Position numbers and translations under genes: made by a program. Positions 1 to 5,486 of a stretch of 6,791 bases of DNA are shown here, piece by piece. The stretch's first letter is position 1; each line of letters begins with the position of its first letter. Source of the DNA: Lysobacteraceae bacterium (GTDB lineage: Bacteria > Pseudomonadota > Gammaproteobacteria > Steroidobacterales > Steroidobacteraceae); the NCBI GenBank assembly GCA_012516015.1, contig JAAYXG010000041.1, positions 1 through 6,791 on the forward strand, given 5' to 3'. Below the pieces are notes generated by a model, which was not told the origin of the DNA, did no database searches, and saw only the letters and a program-made list of their open reading frames with translations.

Positions 1-1045
1 CGAATTTCACTTGCGGCTTCGTGCTCGAGAACACGACGGGATAGGAGGCGGTCGCCTCGAGCGTGCGGCCGAAACGATTGCGAATGCCGCGCTCGATGGT
101 GAGCGTGAGCGGACCTTCCGTCGCGCGATCGGAATAGACGCGAAGCACGTTGCCGTCGACGCGCGTGCTCGGATTGCCTTCGCTCAGGCGCACGAATCCC
201 TTGAAATCCTGCGTGCGATCGAGCGCATCCGAGAAGTACACGCCGATATAGCGCTGGCCGTTCTCTTCCCTCGCCGCGACCTGCGTGATGATGAAGCGAT
301 CGAGCGCCGGCACGCTCAGCTCGGTCTGTCCTTCGTTCGCGGCACCGATGGGCGTGCCGTTCCAGCTCACGCGCAAGACTTGCTCTTCCTCAGCGCGCGC
401 GAGACCGCGCAGCACGAACTCGTGGCGTTGACCGTCCGATGTATGCGTCCAATCGATCGGAAGCGTGCGGCCGCGATATGTCGCGGTAAGGAGCTGCTCG
501 ACTTTCTCGCGCGCCTCCACATCCGAGGTCATCAAGACGCCGGCGACCCGCATCGAACGCTCTTGCTCGGGATCGTTCGTGAGGCCGCCGAGCGACACGT
601 CGAACTCGGGCCGCTTCACGTCGACCGCGAACTCGAACGGTCGCAGTGTCGTCGGCACGCCGATCAGGCCGGTCGGCTTGATCGAGATGCGATAGGTCGT
701 TCCAGGCGCGAGCTCCCGCCGCGGCGTGAACACGAGCTCGCGCGGGCTCGCGAACGCGACCGCGCCGTCGACGCGCGGCTCGATCGTGAAGCTCGCCGAT
801 GCGTCTTGGCCGACCCGATCGGCGCTCGCGACATCCGTCGCAAATACCACGCGGATATTCGAGCGCCGCGAGATCACGCCGGTCGTGTGCGACTCGAGAA
901 ACTGTCCCCACAGCGGATCGGGGCGTGCGATTTCGCTGCGATCGGTCTTCGTTCCGCCGCACGCGGTCAGACCGAACAAGACGATGAGGCCGCAGAGCTG
1001 GAGCAAACCCGCGCGACGAGTCGCGGCACGTACGATGTTCAGCAC
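1..1045 (-). CDS. Alpha-2-macroglobulin family lipoprotein, N-terminal part (3' end outside window)
   Basis: This is the first 348 codons of a gene that continues past the left edge; bacterial A2M proteins usually exceed 1,500 residues. Family members are periplasmic, membrane-anchored protease traps related to E. coli YfhM. The frame begins at a GTG with GAGGG seven bases upstream. It encodes Arg-rich residues 6-11, a hydrophobic segment (13-27) and the lipobox L26-T-A-C29, followed by Gly-Gly, so lipidation at Cys29 is predicted. Residues 57-71 (GVISRRSNIRVVFATD) and the FTPRRELAPGTTYRISI stretch (about 105-122) resemble the N-terminal Ig-like domain of bacterial A2Ms. Two more beta-rich modules follow (about 145-250 and 250-340). 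The visible part ends at KPQVKF, which matches the usual junction into the next macroglobulin domain. The thioester CxEQ and bait regions lie outside, so thioester status is unknown. The frame is open throughout, and its codon use is coding-like. The plus-strand open frame opposite is low-complexity Arg/Ala shadow. Family call fairly sure; exact subfamily not. Confidence 0.85.
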   Translation of the reverse strand, partial: MLNIVRAATRRAGLLQLCGLIVLFGLTACGGTKTDRSEIARPDPLWGQFLESHTTGVISRRSNIRVVFATDVASADRVGQDASASFTIEPRVDGAVAFASPRELVFTPRRELAPGTTYRISIKPTGLIGVPTTLRPFEFAVDVKRPEFDVSLGGLTNDPEQERSMRVAGVLMTSDVEAREKVEQLLTATYRGRTLPIDWTHTSDGQRHEFVLRGLARAEEEQVLRVSWNGTPIGAANEGQTELSVPALDRFIITQVAAREENGQRYIGVYFSDALDRTQDFKGFVRLSEGNPSTRVDGNVLRVYSDRATEGPLTLTIERGIRNRFGRTLEATASYPVVFSSTKPQVKF

Positions 1046-1052
1046 GAAAAAA

Positions 1053-1057
1053 CCCTC
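1053..1057 (-). promoter_or_regulatory. Ribosome binding site (GAGGG) fixing the GTG start of the A2M lipoprotein
   Basis: On the minus strand GAGGG is followed by seven bases (TTTTTTC) and then GTG. No ATG in this frame sits close by, and this start puts a lipoprotein signal peptide of normal length directly at the N-terminus, so the site decides the start. Confidence 0.6.
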
Positions 1058-1148
1058 AGAAGAGACGCTGCGGCCACTTTCCGCGCGCCATTAGATTGTC
1101 CCGCAATCGCACACGCGAGAAGCGGGAATGGTGCACAGGCGGTTATCG

Positions 1149-1167
1149 ATTGTGGCCAATTGTGGCC
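1149..1167. repeat. Tandem 9-bp direct repeat ATTGTGGCC, 10-bp period
   Basis: ATTGTGGCC occurs at 1149-1157 and again at 1159-1167 with one base between, giving a spacing of exactly one helical turn. It lies about 105-120 bases upstream of the A2M GTG. Two identical same-face half-sites in a leader could be an operator for a regulator, or could be chance; no partner gene is visible to decide. Confidence 0.45.
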
Positions 1168-1178
1168 GCGTGCGGGAT

Positions 1179-1298
1179 GTGTAGAGTGTCGAGTGTAAGG
1201 TGTAAATCCGGAAGGGCCGCACTCGCGGCCCCTCACTTCACACGTTACACCGCGCGCTAGCGGCTCTGACGTTACACTTCACACATTGCACACTACAC
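1179..1298. repeat. Imperfect inverted repeat built from GTGTA/GTGTAA words
   Basis: The left arm at 1179-1205 reads as reiterated GTGTAg, GTGTc, GTGTAAg, GTGTAA. The right arm at 1271-1298 is its approximate reverse complement (TTACACTTCACAC then CACTACAC). A further partial copy, CACTTCACACGTTACAC, sits at about 1234-1250. The centre contains a perfect GC hairpin. The arms use a skewed vocabulary unlike the flanking genes. It resembles the stuttering intergenic repeats common in some proteobacterial genomes, but I cannot name the family. Confidence 0.6.
1214..1231. terminator. GC-rich hairpin downstream of the M48 gene (terminator-like, no U-tract)
   Basis: GGGCCGC and GCGGCCC form a perfect 7-bp stem around the 4-base loop ACTC. 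It lies about 80 bases after the M48 stop codon. No run of T follows on either strand, so intrinsic termination is only possible, not shown. It may instead be the core of the surrounding inverted repeat. Confidence 0.35.
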
Positions 1299-1313
1299 GG
1301 CGTGTGAGCGCCT

Positions 1314-2834
1314 TCAGGCAGCACAAACGCGATCCCAAAACCGCTGCGCTTCGCCTTTGCGGCCGCGATCCATCAGATAGGTGTAGCCGGCGCCGCCCGC
1401 GTCTTCGACCATTTGTGCATCGTGTTCCGCGGCGAGCTGCAGGTATCGCAGACCTTGCTCGTCGCCGAACTGCAGCAAGAGCTTGCCGAGCAGCAATTGC
1501 GCTTTCGCCATCTTGGGATCGCGCGTGATCAGGTACTGAAGCTCCTCGATCGCGCGCGCGTGGTTTCCGATCTCGAGCACGAGCAGCGCCTTTTGCCAGA
1601 GGTCCTCCGGGCTCATGTCCGCCGGGTCGTTCTTCTCATACTCCGCGATCTTCCAGCGCAGCTCGGCGATCGCTTTGTGGCGCTGTCGCCAGTAGGCACC
1701 GTTTTCCTTGCGCCACATGTCGTCGCACCACTTCAACATCCTCGGCCCATCGTCGCCGAACAGCGAAAGCGAGCTGCGATCGGCGGCATAGGTCGGCGGC
1801 GCCGGCTGGATGTTCAGCGCGTCGAAGCGCTCGCCGAGGCTCGGGTGCGTGTCGCCCGCGATGGGAAGCTTACGCAAGGCGCGATCGAGCCAATCCTGTC
1901 GCGACCATTGCTTGAGCGCCAAGCCGAAAGCGCGCGGCATCATCGAGTACGGCGGGTACGGCGGTTCCGGCGCGACTTCCACCTGGTTCATGAATCGCGG
2001 CCAGAACTCTTCTTCGAGGAAACGGCCCATGAGCGCGATCTTCGTCAGCGCGTTGGCGACCGCACCGGGGTGCGTCGCGCGCGACGCGGCGCGGTCGGCC
2101 TTGTACTCGAGCTCGCGCGCGAGCACGAACGCGTACGCTTGAAAGTACGCCGCGTACCAACCGTAGAACTTGCCGAGCACGCGATCGATTGCGTTCGTCG
2201 GCTGGGCGAGCTTCTGCTGCACGAGTGCCCAAGCGACGCGCTGCCGATAGAGCCAAGCGACGAAACGATCGTGCTCGCCGCCGAGGTGTCCGACCTCGTG
2301 CGCCAAGATCGCTTTGAGCTCCGCGATCGTGAGCGCCGCAAGCAGCGGGATACCGAGTTGCAGGTGATTCTCGAATTTGCCGAACACGCCCCAGCGCGGC
2401 ACTTGATGCATCTTCGCATCGAACGAGCCGTCGAGCGTGACCGATTCGATCCACGCTGCGAACACGCCGTTCTTTTTGTGATACGACATGCGTTGGACGA
2501 CATCGTCGATCGCCTCGAATAGCGCAGGCGCGTCTTCGTAGACAACCTCGCGCCCACTGGGTACGACACCGGGCACGATCAGCGCGCGAACGACGACGAT
2601 GAGGCCGGCAATGCACGCAGCGAGCACAAAGACGGGTAGCGCGGGGCCGCGACCCTCTGTAATCAACGCGTAGATCAGGCTGATGAGGCTCGCGAGCGCC
2701 CCGATGAGCAGCAGCGCAAGCGGCAAGTAGCCGAGCGCCGCCACGAAGCCGGTTTTGATGAGGTGGAGCTTCGGATTGTCGTCCGCCTCGCGCTCGAGTC
2801 GCGCGGTCAGGACGGAAATATCATTGATATCCAC
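1314..2834 (-). CDS. M48 family membrane zinc metalloprotease with C-terminal TPR-like region
   Basis: The product has 506 residues. It begins with a short cytoplasmic-looking segment, then two hydrophobic helices (about 28-58 and 65-91), which would anchor it in the inner membrane. The peptidase M48 (HtpX/Ste24-like) domain follows. The zinc-binding H179-E-V-G-H183 carries the catalytic Glu180. The third ligand fits the family pattern RxxExxAD at R240-ELEYK-AD247, making Glu243 the likely ligand. The late family motif THPSLGERFDAL is at about 329-340. All key residues are intact, so an active protease is expected, with substrates probably membrane or envelope proteins. Residues about 412-475 (DLWQKALLVLEIGNHARAIEEL and on) look like TPR helices, which could bind partners. 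The start is GTG, supported by GGAAG seven bases upstream. It lies upstream of, and in the same direction as, the A2M gene, and is divergent from the EEP gene. It is not named, because it is not a close match to htpX or bepA. Confidence 0.92.
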   Translation of the reverse strand: MDINDISVLTARLEREADDNPKLHLIKTGFVAALGYLPLALLLIGALASLISLIYALITEGRGPALPVFVLAACIAGLIVVVRALIVPGVVPSGREVVYEDAPALFEAIDDVVQRMSYHKKNGVFAAWIESVTLDGSFDAKMHQVPRWGVFGKFENHLQLGIPLLAALTIAELKAILAHEVGHLGGEHDRFVAWLYRQRVAWALVQQKLAQPTNAIDRVLGKFYGWYAAYFQAYAFVLARELEYKADRAASRATHPGAVANALTKIALMGRFLEEEFWPRFMNQVEVAPEPPYPPYSMMPRAFGLALKQWSRQDWLDRALRKLPIAGDTHPSLGERFDALNIQPAPPTYAADRSSLSLFGDDGPRMLKWCDDMWRKENGAYWRQRHKAIAELRWKIAEYEKNDPADMSPEDLWQKALLVLEIGNHARAIEELQYLITRDPKMAKAQLLLGKLLLQFGDEQGLRYLQLAAEHDAQMVEDAGGAGYTYLMDRGRKGEAQRFWDRVCAA

Positions 2835-2841
2835 GTTGTTA

Positions 2842-2846
2842 CTTCC
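2842..2846 (-). promoter_or_regulatory. Ribosome binding site (GGAAG) for the GTG start of the M48 protease
   Basis: GGAAG stands seven bases before GTG-GAT-ATC on the minus strand. The nearby ATG triplets are out of frame, so this site supports GTG as initiator. Confidence 0.6.
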
Positions 2847-2878
2847 ATCGCCCTGTTGCCCCCCGCTCCCGATAGCCT

Positions 2879-3039
2879 CCCCTCACCCGTCACTTCGCGG
2901 CGACCTCTCCCGCAACGCGAGAGATGTTCGGCTCATCGACGATTCGCCGCTGGGGGAAACCTGCGCGAAGGCGCAGGGCCTTCACCCTGTCTTCTCCTTT
3001 CAGCCCCTTCCCCCTCGGGGGAGAAGACTAGGATGAGGG
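2879..3039. repeat. Intergenic inverted-repeat element (CCCTCACCC ... GGATGAGGG)
   Basis: The element is bounded by CCCTCACCC (2880-2888) and GGATGAGGG (3031-3039), which pair at eight of nine positions. Inside are three nested hairpins: CTCTC/GAGAG at 2905-2909 and 2919-2923; a 7-bp stem CCTGCGC-GAAG-GCGCAGG at 2960-2977; and GTCTTCTCC/GGAGAAGAC at 2989-2997 and 3020-3028 with a 22-base loop. The words CCTCACCC, CTCTCCCGCAA and CCCCTTCCCCCTCGGGGGAGAAG are typical of a widely scattered, non-coding intergenic repeat type in proteobacterial genomes. It has no coding capacity and no transposase, so any mobility would have to be supplied elsewhere. Confidence 0.65.
2960..2977. repeat. Perfect hairpin CCTGCGC-GAAG-GCGCAGG
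   Basis: A 7-bp perfect stem closes a four-base GAAG loop within the larger inverted-repeat element. It has no following T-run on either strand, so it is better read as repeat structure than as a terminator. Confidence 0.5.
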
Positions 3040-3119
3040 TTCTCCTCCTCGCCGTCGCCGCGCCGGCAGATTACGTCGCACCGATTGGGCGCAATTTGAA
3101 CCAGTTCTCAGTTTGAGAT

Positions 3120-3168
3120 GGGCCTGGGGCTGGGAGATGGGCGTGGGGCTTGGGGCCTGGGGCTTGGG
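3120..3168 (+). repeat. G-run tract, G-quadruplex candidate, upstream of the EEP gene
   Basis: Eight runs of three or four G (starting at 3120, 3126, 3132, 3139, 3145, 3152, 3159 and 3166) are separated by loops of two to four bases, mostly GGGCTT/GGGGCCT words. This is enough for two four-run quadruplexes on the plus strand. The EEP reading frame is open through it and would give a Gly/Leu-rich peptide (GLGLGDGRGAWGLGLGLE). That looks like translated repeat and not protein, and it argues against the most upstream ATG as the start. Confidence 0.6.
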
Positions 3169-3297
3169 TTGGAAAAGAGAAACAGAAGAAGCGATTGCAC
3201 GCGGCCCGCGCACACACGGATCCAGGATGTGCGCAACGAGAACTCGGGACCTTTCCCGACGTTGAGGCATTGGGCTGGCACCTCGGCGAGAGAAAGT

Positions 3298-4350
3298 GTG
3301 GAAGCTGTTCTTGTCGGTATCGGTTGTTTGATGATCGCCGCGACCGCCGTTCCGCTCGCGCGGGCGGACGCGTGGTGGGTGCGCGTGTTCGATTTCCCGC
3401 GCTTGCAGATCGCGCTCATCCTCTTACTGACATTCGTCAGCTACCTGCTCGTGCGCGAAGATCCGAGCGTCGGGGACAACATCTTCTTGGGCCTGCTCGC
3501 GCTCGCGCTCATCTATCAAGCGTACCGCATGGCCCCGTACACGCCGCTTTACCGCAAGCAAGTGCAAATGGGGCGTCAAGCAGACCCTGAAAACACGATC
3601 AGTCTCCTGATTTCGAATGTGCAGATGACGAACCGCAACGCGCGCGTGTTGCGGCGGCTCATCGGCGAGCACGACCCGGACATCATTCTCACGGTCGAGA
3701 CGGACGCCTGGTGGGAACACGAGCTCGCGGACCTCGAGCGCACGCATCCGTACGTCGTCAGACAGGTGCAAGACAACACCTATGGGATGCTGCTGCACAG
3801 TCGCCTGGCGCTGCGAGATGCGCGTGTCGAGTTCCTCGTGGAAAAGGACGTGCCCTCGATTCATGCGTTCGTGCGCCTCCGATCGGGCGAGGAGGTCGAG
3901 CTACATTGCCTGCATCCTCGCCCTCCCGCGCCGCAGGAGAGCGACCGCACGACGGAGCGCGACGCCGAGCTCTTGATCGTGGCGAAGCAACTCAAAGACA
4001 AGGACGCCCGCGCAATCGTGGCGGGCGACTTGAACGACGTCGCGTGGTCGCGCACGAACAGCCTCTTCCAATCGATCAGCGGCATGCTCGACCCGCGGGT
4101 CGGGCGCGGCTTCTTCCACACGTTCAACGCGAACTGGCCGTTCATTCGCTTTCCGCTCGATCACGTGTTCAGCTCGAGGCACTTTCGCCTCATCGATTTC
4201 AAACGGCTCCCCTACTGCGGCTCCGACCACTTCCCGGTTTTCGTGAAGCTGGCGCTCGAGCCTGACGCTCAGCGAGAGCAGGAACATCCGCAGGCGACGG
4301 CGGAAGAAGCGCAGGAGGCGCAGGAGAAGATCGAGGCGGCAACGTCGTAG
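3298..4350 (+). CDS. Endonuclease/exonuclease/phosphatase (EEP) family protein with N-terminal membrane anchor
   Basis: With the chosen GTG start the product has 350 residues. The frame is open back to an ATG at 3118, but that extension would translate the G-run repeat. The GTG at 3298 places the first hydrophobic helix (VLVGIGCLMIAATAVPLA, about 4-21) at the N-terminus, as is usual in this family. GTG at 3229 is the other option; neither has a strong Shine-Dalgarno. After the conserved-looking ADAWWVRVFDFPRLQIA come two more hydrophobic segments (about 35-53 and 61-74). The EEP fold then starts near 100: SNVQ with Asn107, VETD with the metal-ligand Glu134, LHPRPP with His206, GDLND with Asp244 and Asn246, LDHVFSS with Asp288, and SDHFPV with Asp310-His311. 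The metal-dependent phosphodiesterase site therefore looks complete; its substrate (nucleic acid, lipid or phosphoester) cannot be read from the sequence. Residues about 322-350 form a Glu/Gln/Ala-rich tail. It is divergent from the M48 gene. Confidence 0.85.
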   Translation: MEAVLVGIGCLMIAATAVPLARADAWWVRVFDFPRLQIALILLLTFVSYLLVREDPSVGDNIFLGLLALALIYQAYRMAPYTPLYRKQVQMGRQADPENTISLLISNVQMTNRNARVLRRLIGEHDPDIILTVETDAWWEHELADLERTHPYVVRQVQDNTYGMLLHSRLALRDARVEFLVEKDVPSIHAFVRLRSGEEVELHCLHPRPPAPQESDRTTERDAELLIVAKQLKDKDARAIVAGDLNDVAWSRTNSLFQSISGMLDPRVGRGFFHTFNANWPFIRFPLDHVFSSRHFRLIDFKRLPYCGSDHFPVFVKLALEPDAQREQEHPQATAEEAQEAQEKIEAATS

Positions 4351-4593
4351 CATCGTGTGCTCGCGGATCCCGTCGTCACTGCAAGGCAACAAGCCACGCC
4401 CCCTCAGCGGCAACGGCCGCGGCTTAGACGAAACGTGCCGTATCGCAACGAGACGATGCGAGCCTCTCGAAGGCTTTCTTGAAGAAAAGCAATAGCGCTC
4501 CTCCGAGTTCTCAGTCGCTGGATGCGTATCGAGCATGGCTGCGCGCATGCGTACGATAGCGTTTCTCATTTGACGGGGCAGATGGGAGCGCGT
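4351..4593. other. Intergenic region between the EEP and hydrolase genes, with a hairpin
   Basis: No gene is credible here. A hairpin lies at 4390-4428: AAGCCACG and CGCGGCTT form an outer stem with one mismatch. Within it, GCGGC (4407-4411) and GCCGC (4416-4420) form a perfect inner stem around AACG. It begins about 40 bases after the EEP stop and could end that transcript, but it has no T-run. The hydrolase promoter should lie between about 4440 and 4570; I see no confident -35/-10 pair. Confidence 0.5.
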
Positions 4594-5442
4594 ATGCGAC
4601 CGATTGTGTGTGCGTTCGCAAGCGTGATTCTGTTCTTCGCGGGCATGAGCGCCTACGCGCAGACGCTCGAGCTCTGGCCTGGCTTGGCCCCGGGCTCCGA
4701 GAGATGGACGCAATCGGAGCGCACCGTCACCGACACGCCGATCGGCACGGTCGTCTTCAATGTCGTCAGACCCACGATCACGGCCTACTTGCCCGACGAG
4801 TCGGATGCGAGCGGCACCGGCGTCATCATCGCGCCCGGCGGTGCCTTCGTCGCGCTCGCGATGGACCTCGAGGGGCGCGATGTCGCCACATGGCTGCAGA
4901 AAAGAGGCATCGCAGCATTCGTCCTCAAATATCGAATCATGGAGAAGCGCGGAGAAGGCATTCCCGCATCCATGGACATGGACGACGTCAGTCGCTACGG
5001 CATCGCCGACGGCATTCGAGCCATCGAGGTCGTGCGCCAACATGCAGCGCGCTTCGGCGTCTCACCCGATCGAATCGGCTTCATCGGCTTCTCCGCGGGC
5101 GCGATGGTCGCAAGCGGCACGGCCTTGAATCGGGACGTAGAGGCGCGACCGAACTTCGTCGCGATGATCTATGGCGCGCCGTTCGGCAAGATGCCGCGCA
5201 TTCCGCGGCAGCTACCGCCGCTCTTCCTCGCATGGGCGCAGGATGACGACACGGCGCTCGATCCCATCCTGCGCTTTCACAAAGCACTCGACGCTGCCGG
5301 CCACCGGCCCGAAATTCACGTCTTCTCGGCGGGCGGACATGGCTTCGGGATGAAAAAGCAGGGCACGAGCAGCGACTACTGGATCGACGCCTTCTACTAC
5401 TGGCTCGAAGCGCAGCGGTTGACGATGCCGAAGACGCATTAG
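4594..5442 (+). CDS. Secreted alpha/beta hydrolase (acetyl-esterase-like)
   Basis: The product has 282 residues from the ATG at 4594. That start has GGGAG five bases upstream and exposes a Sec signal peptide: MRPIVCAFASVILFFAGMSAYA, with likely cleavage after Ala22 before QTLELWPG. An in-frame ATG at 4522 would bury the signal behind 24 residues and is rejected. The mature protein opens with the ELWPGLAPGSE motif common in secreted sugar-ester hydrolases. An APGGAF loop (80-85) fits the oxyanion hole. The nucleophile elbow is G165-F-S167-A-G169, the acid is probably in AWAQDDD (Asp217-219), and the catalytic histidine is H249 in GGHGFG. The triad looks complete. It probably cleaves an ester in the periplasm or outside the cell, possibly acetylated carbohydrate; the substrate is inference, and annotation as acetylxylan esterase, BD-FAE-type or generic esterase would all be plausible. 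It converges with the SnoaL-like pair, with 44 bases between stops. Confidence 0.88.
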   Translation: MRPIVCAFASVILFFAGMSAYAQTLELWPGLAPGSERWTQSERTVTDTPIGTVVFNVVRPTITAYLPDESDASGTGVIIAPGGAFVALAMDLEGRDVATWLQKRGIAAFVLKYRIMEKRGEGIPASMDMDDVSRYGIADGIRAIEVVRQHAARFGVSPDRIGFIGFSAGAMVASGTALNRDVEARPNFVAMIYGAPFGKMPRIPRQLPPLFLAWAQDDDTALDPILRFHKALDAAGHRPEIHVFSAGGHGFGMKKQGTSSDYWIDAFYYWLEAQRLTMPKTH

Positions 5443-5454
5443 ACGAGTTTCGTC
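5442..5454. terminator. Small hairpin between convergent genes (possible bidirectional terminator)
   Basis: GACGA and TCGTC form a 5-bp stem around a GTT loop, starting at the last base of the hydrolase stop codon. It sits in the 44-base gap between convergent genes, where a shared terminator would be expected. The stem is weak and has no clear T-run, so the call is tentative. Confidence 0.25.
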
Positions 5455-5486
5455 GCAAGACCCCTGCAAGCCAACGATCGTCGTCG

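Larger units (their letters stand above)
1046..1313. other. Repeat-rich intergenic region between the M48 protease and the A2M gene
   Basis: These 268 bases carry no credible gene. The short minus-strand open frame across 1039-1236 lacks a recognisable domain and overlaps the A2M start. The region holds, from the M48 side, a GTGTA-word inverted repeat with a GC hairpin inside it, then a 9-bp tandem direct repeat, then the A2M leader. I could not identify a convincing -35/-10 pair. A promoter for the A2M gene may lie between 1060 and 1170, but that is inference. Confidence 0.6.
2835..3297. other. Divergent intergenic region dominated by repeats
   Basis: This gap of about 460 bases separates the divergently transcribed M48 and EEP genes, so both promoters should lie here. 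Instead it is mostly structured repeat sequence: an inverted-repeat element around 2879-3039 and a G-run tract at 3120-3168. Several short open frames cross it, but they encode only low-complexity Pro/Ser/Arg or Gly/Leu sequence with no domain. I see no clear sigma-70 promoter on either strand. The stretch 3040-3117 and the A-rich stretch 3171-3200 are the most promoter-permissive parts. Confidence 0.6.

Noticed and set aside
11..1198. Long plus-strand open frame of 395 codons
   Set aside because: It gives Arg/Ala/Glu-rich sequence with no domain and lies antisense to the A2M frame, which has a lipobox and recognisable Ig-like motifs. GC-rich DNA makes such shadows common.
1179..1298. CRISPR-like or insertion-sequence-end interpretation of the GTGTA repeats
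   Set aside because: There are no regular repeat-spacer units, no target-site duplication that I can see, and no transposase or cas gene in the window.
1413..2522. Plus-strand open frame of 369 codons opposite the M48 gene
   Set aside because: Its product is Arg/Leu/Glu-rich with no family motif, while the minus frame carries an intact HEVGH site and the third zinc ligand motif.
3118..3297. N-terminal extension of the EEP gene from the ATG at 3118
   Set aside because: The first 20 codons are translated G-run repeat and no ribosome binding site precedes the ATG. The hydrophobic N-terminus starts naturally at 3298, although GTG at 3229 cannot be excluded.
4471..4490. Imperfect palindrome GCTTTCTTGAAGAAAAGC as a terminator or operator
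   Set aside because: Pairing needs a bulge and leaves almost no loop, and there is no T-run; it is probably chance.
3901..5043. Minus-strand open frame of 380 codons across the EEP and hydrolase genes
   Set aside because: It is antisense to two genes with complete catalytic motifs and spans the gap between them, and it contains no domain of its own.
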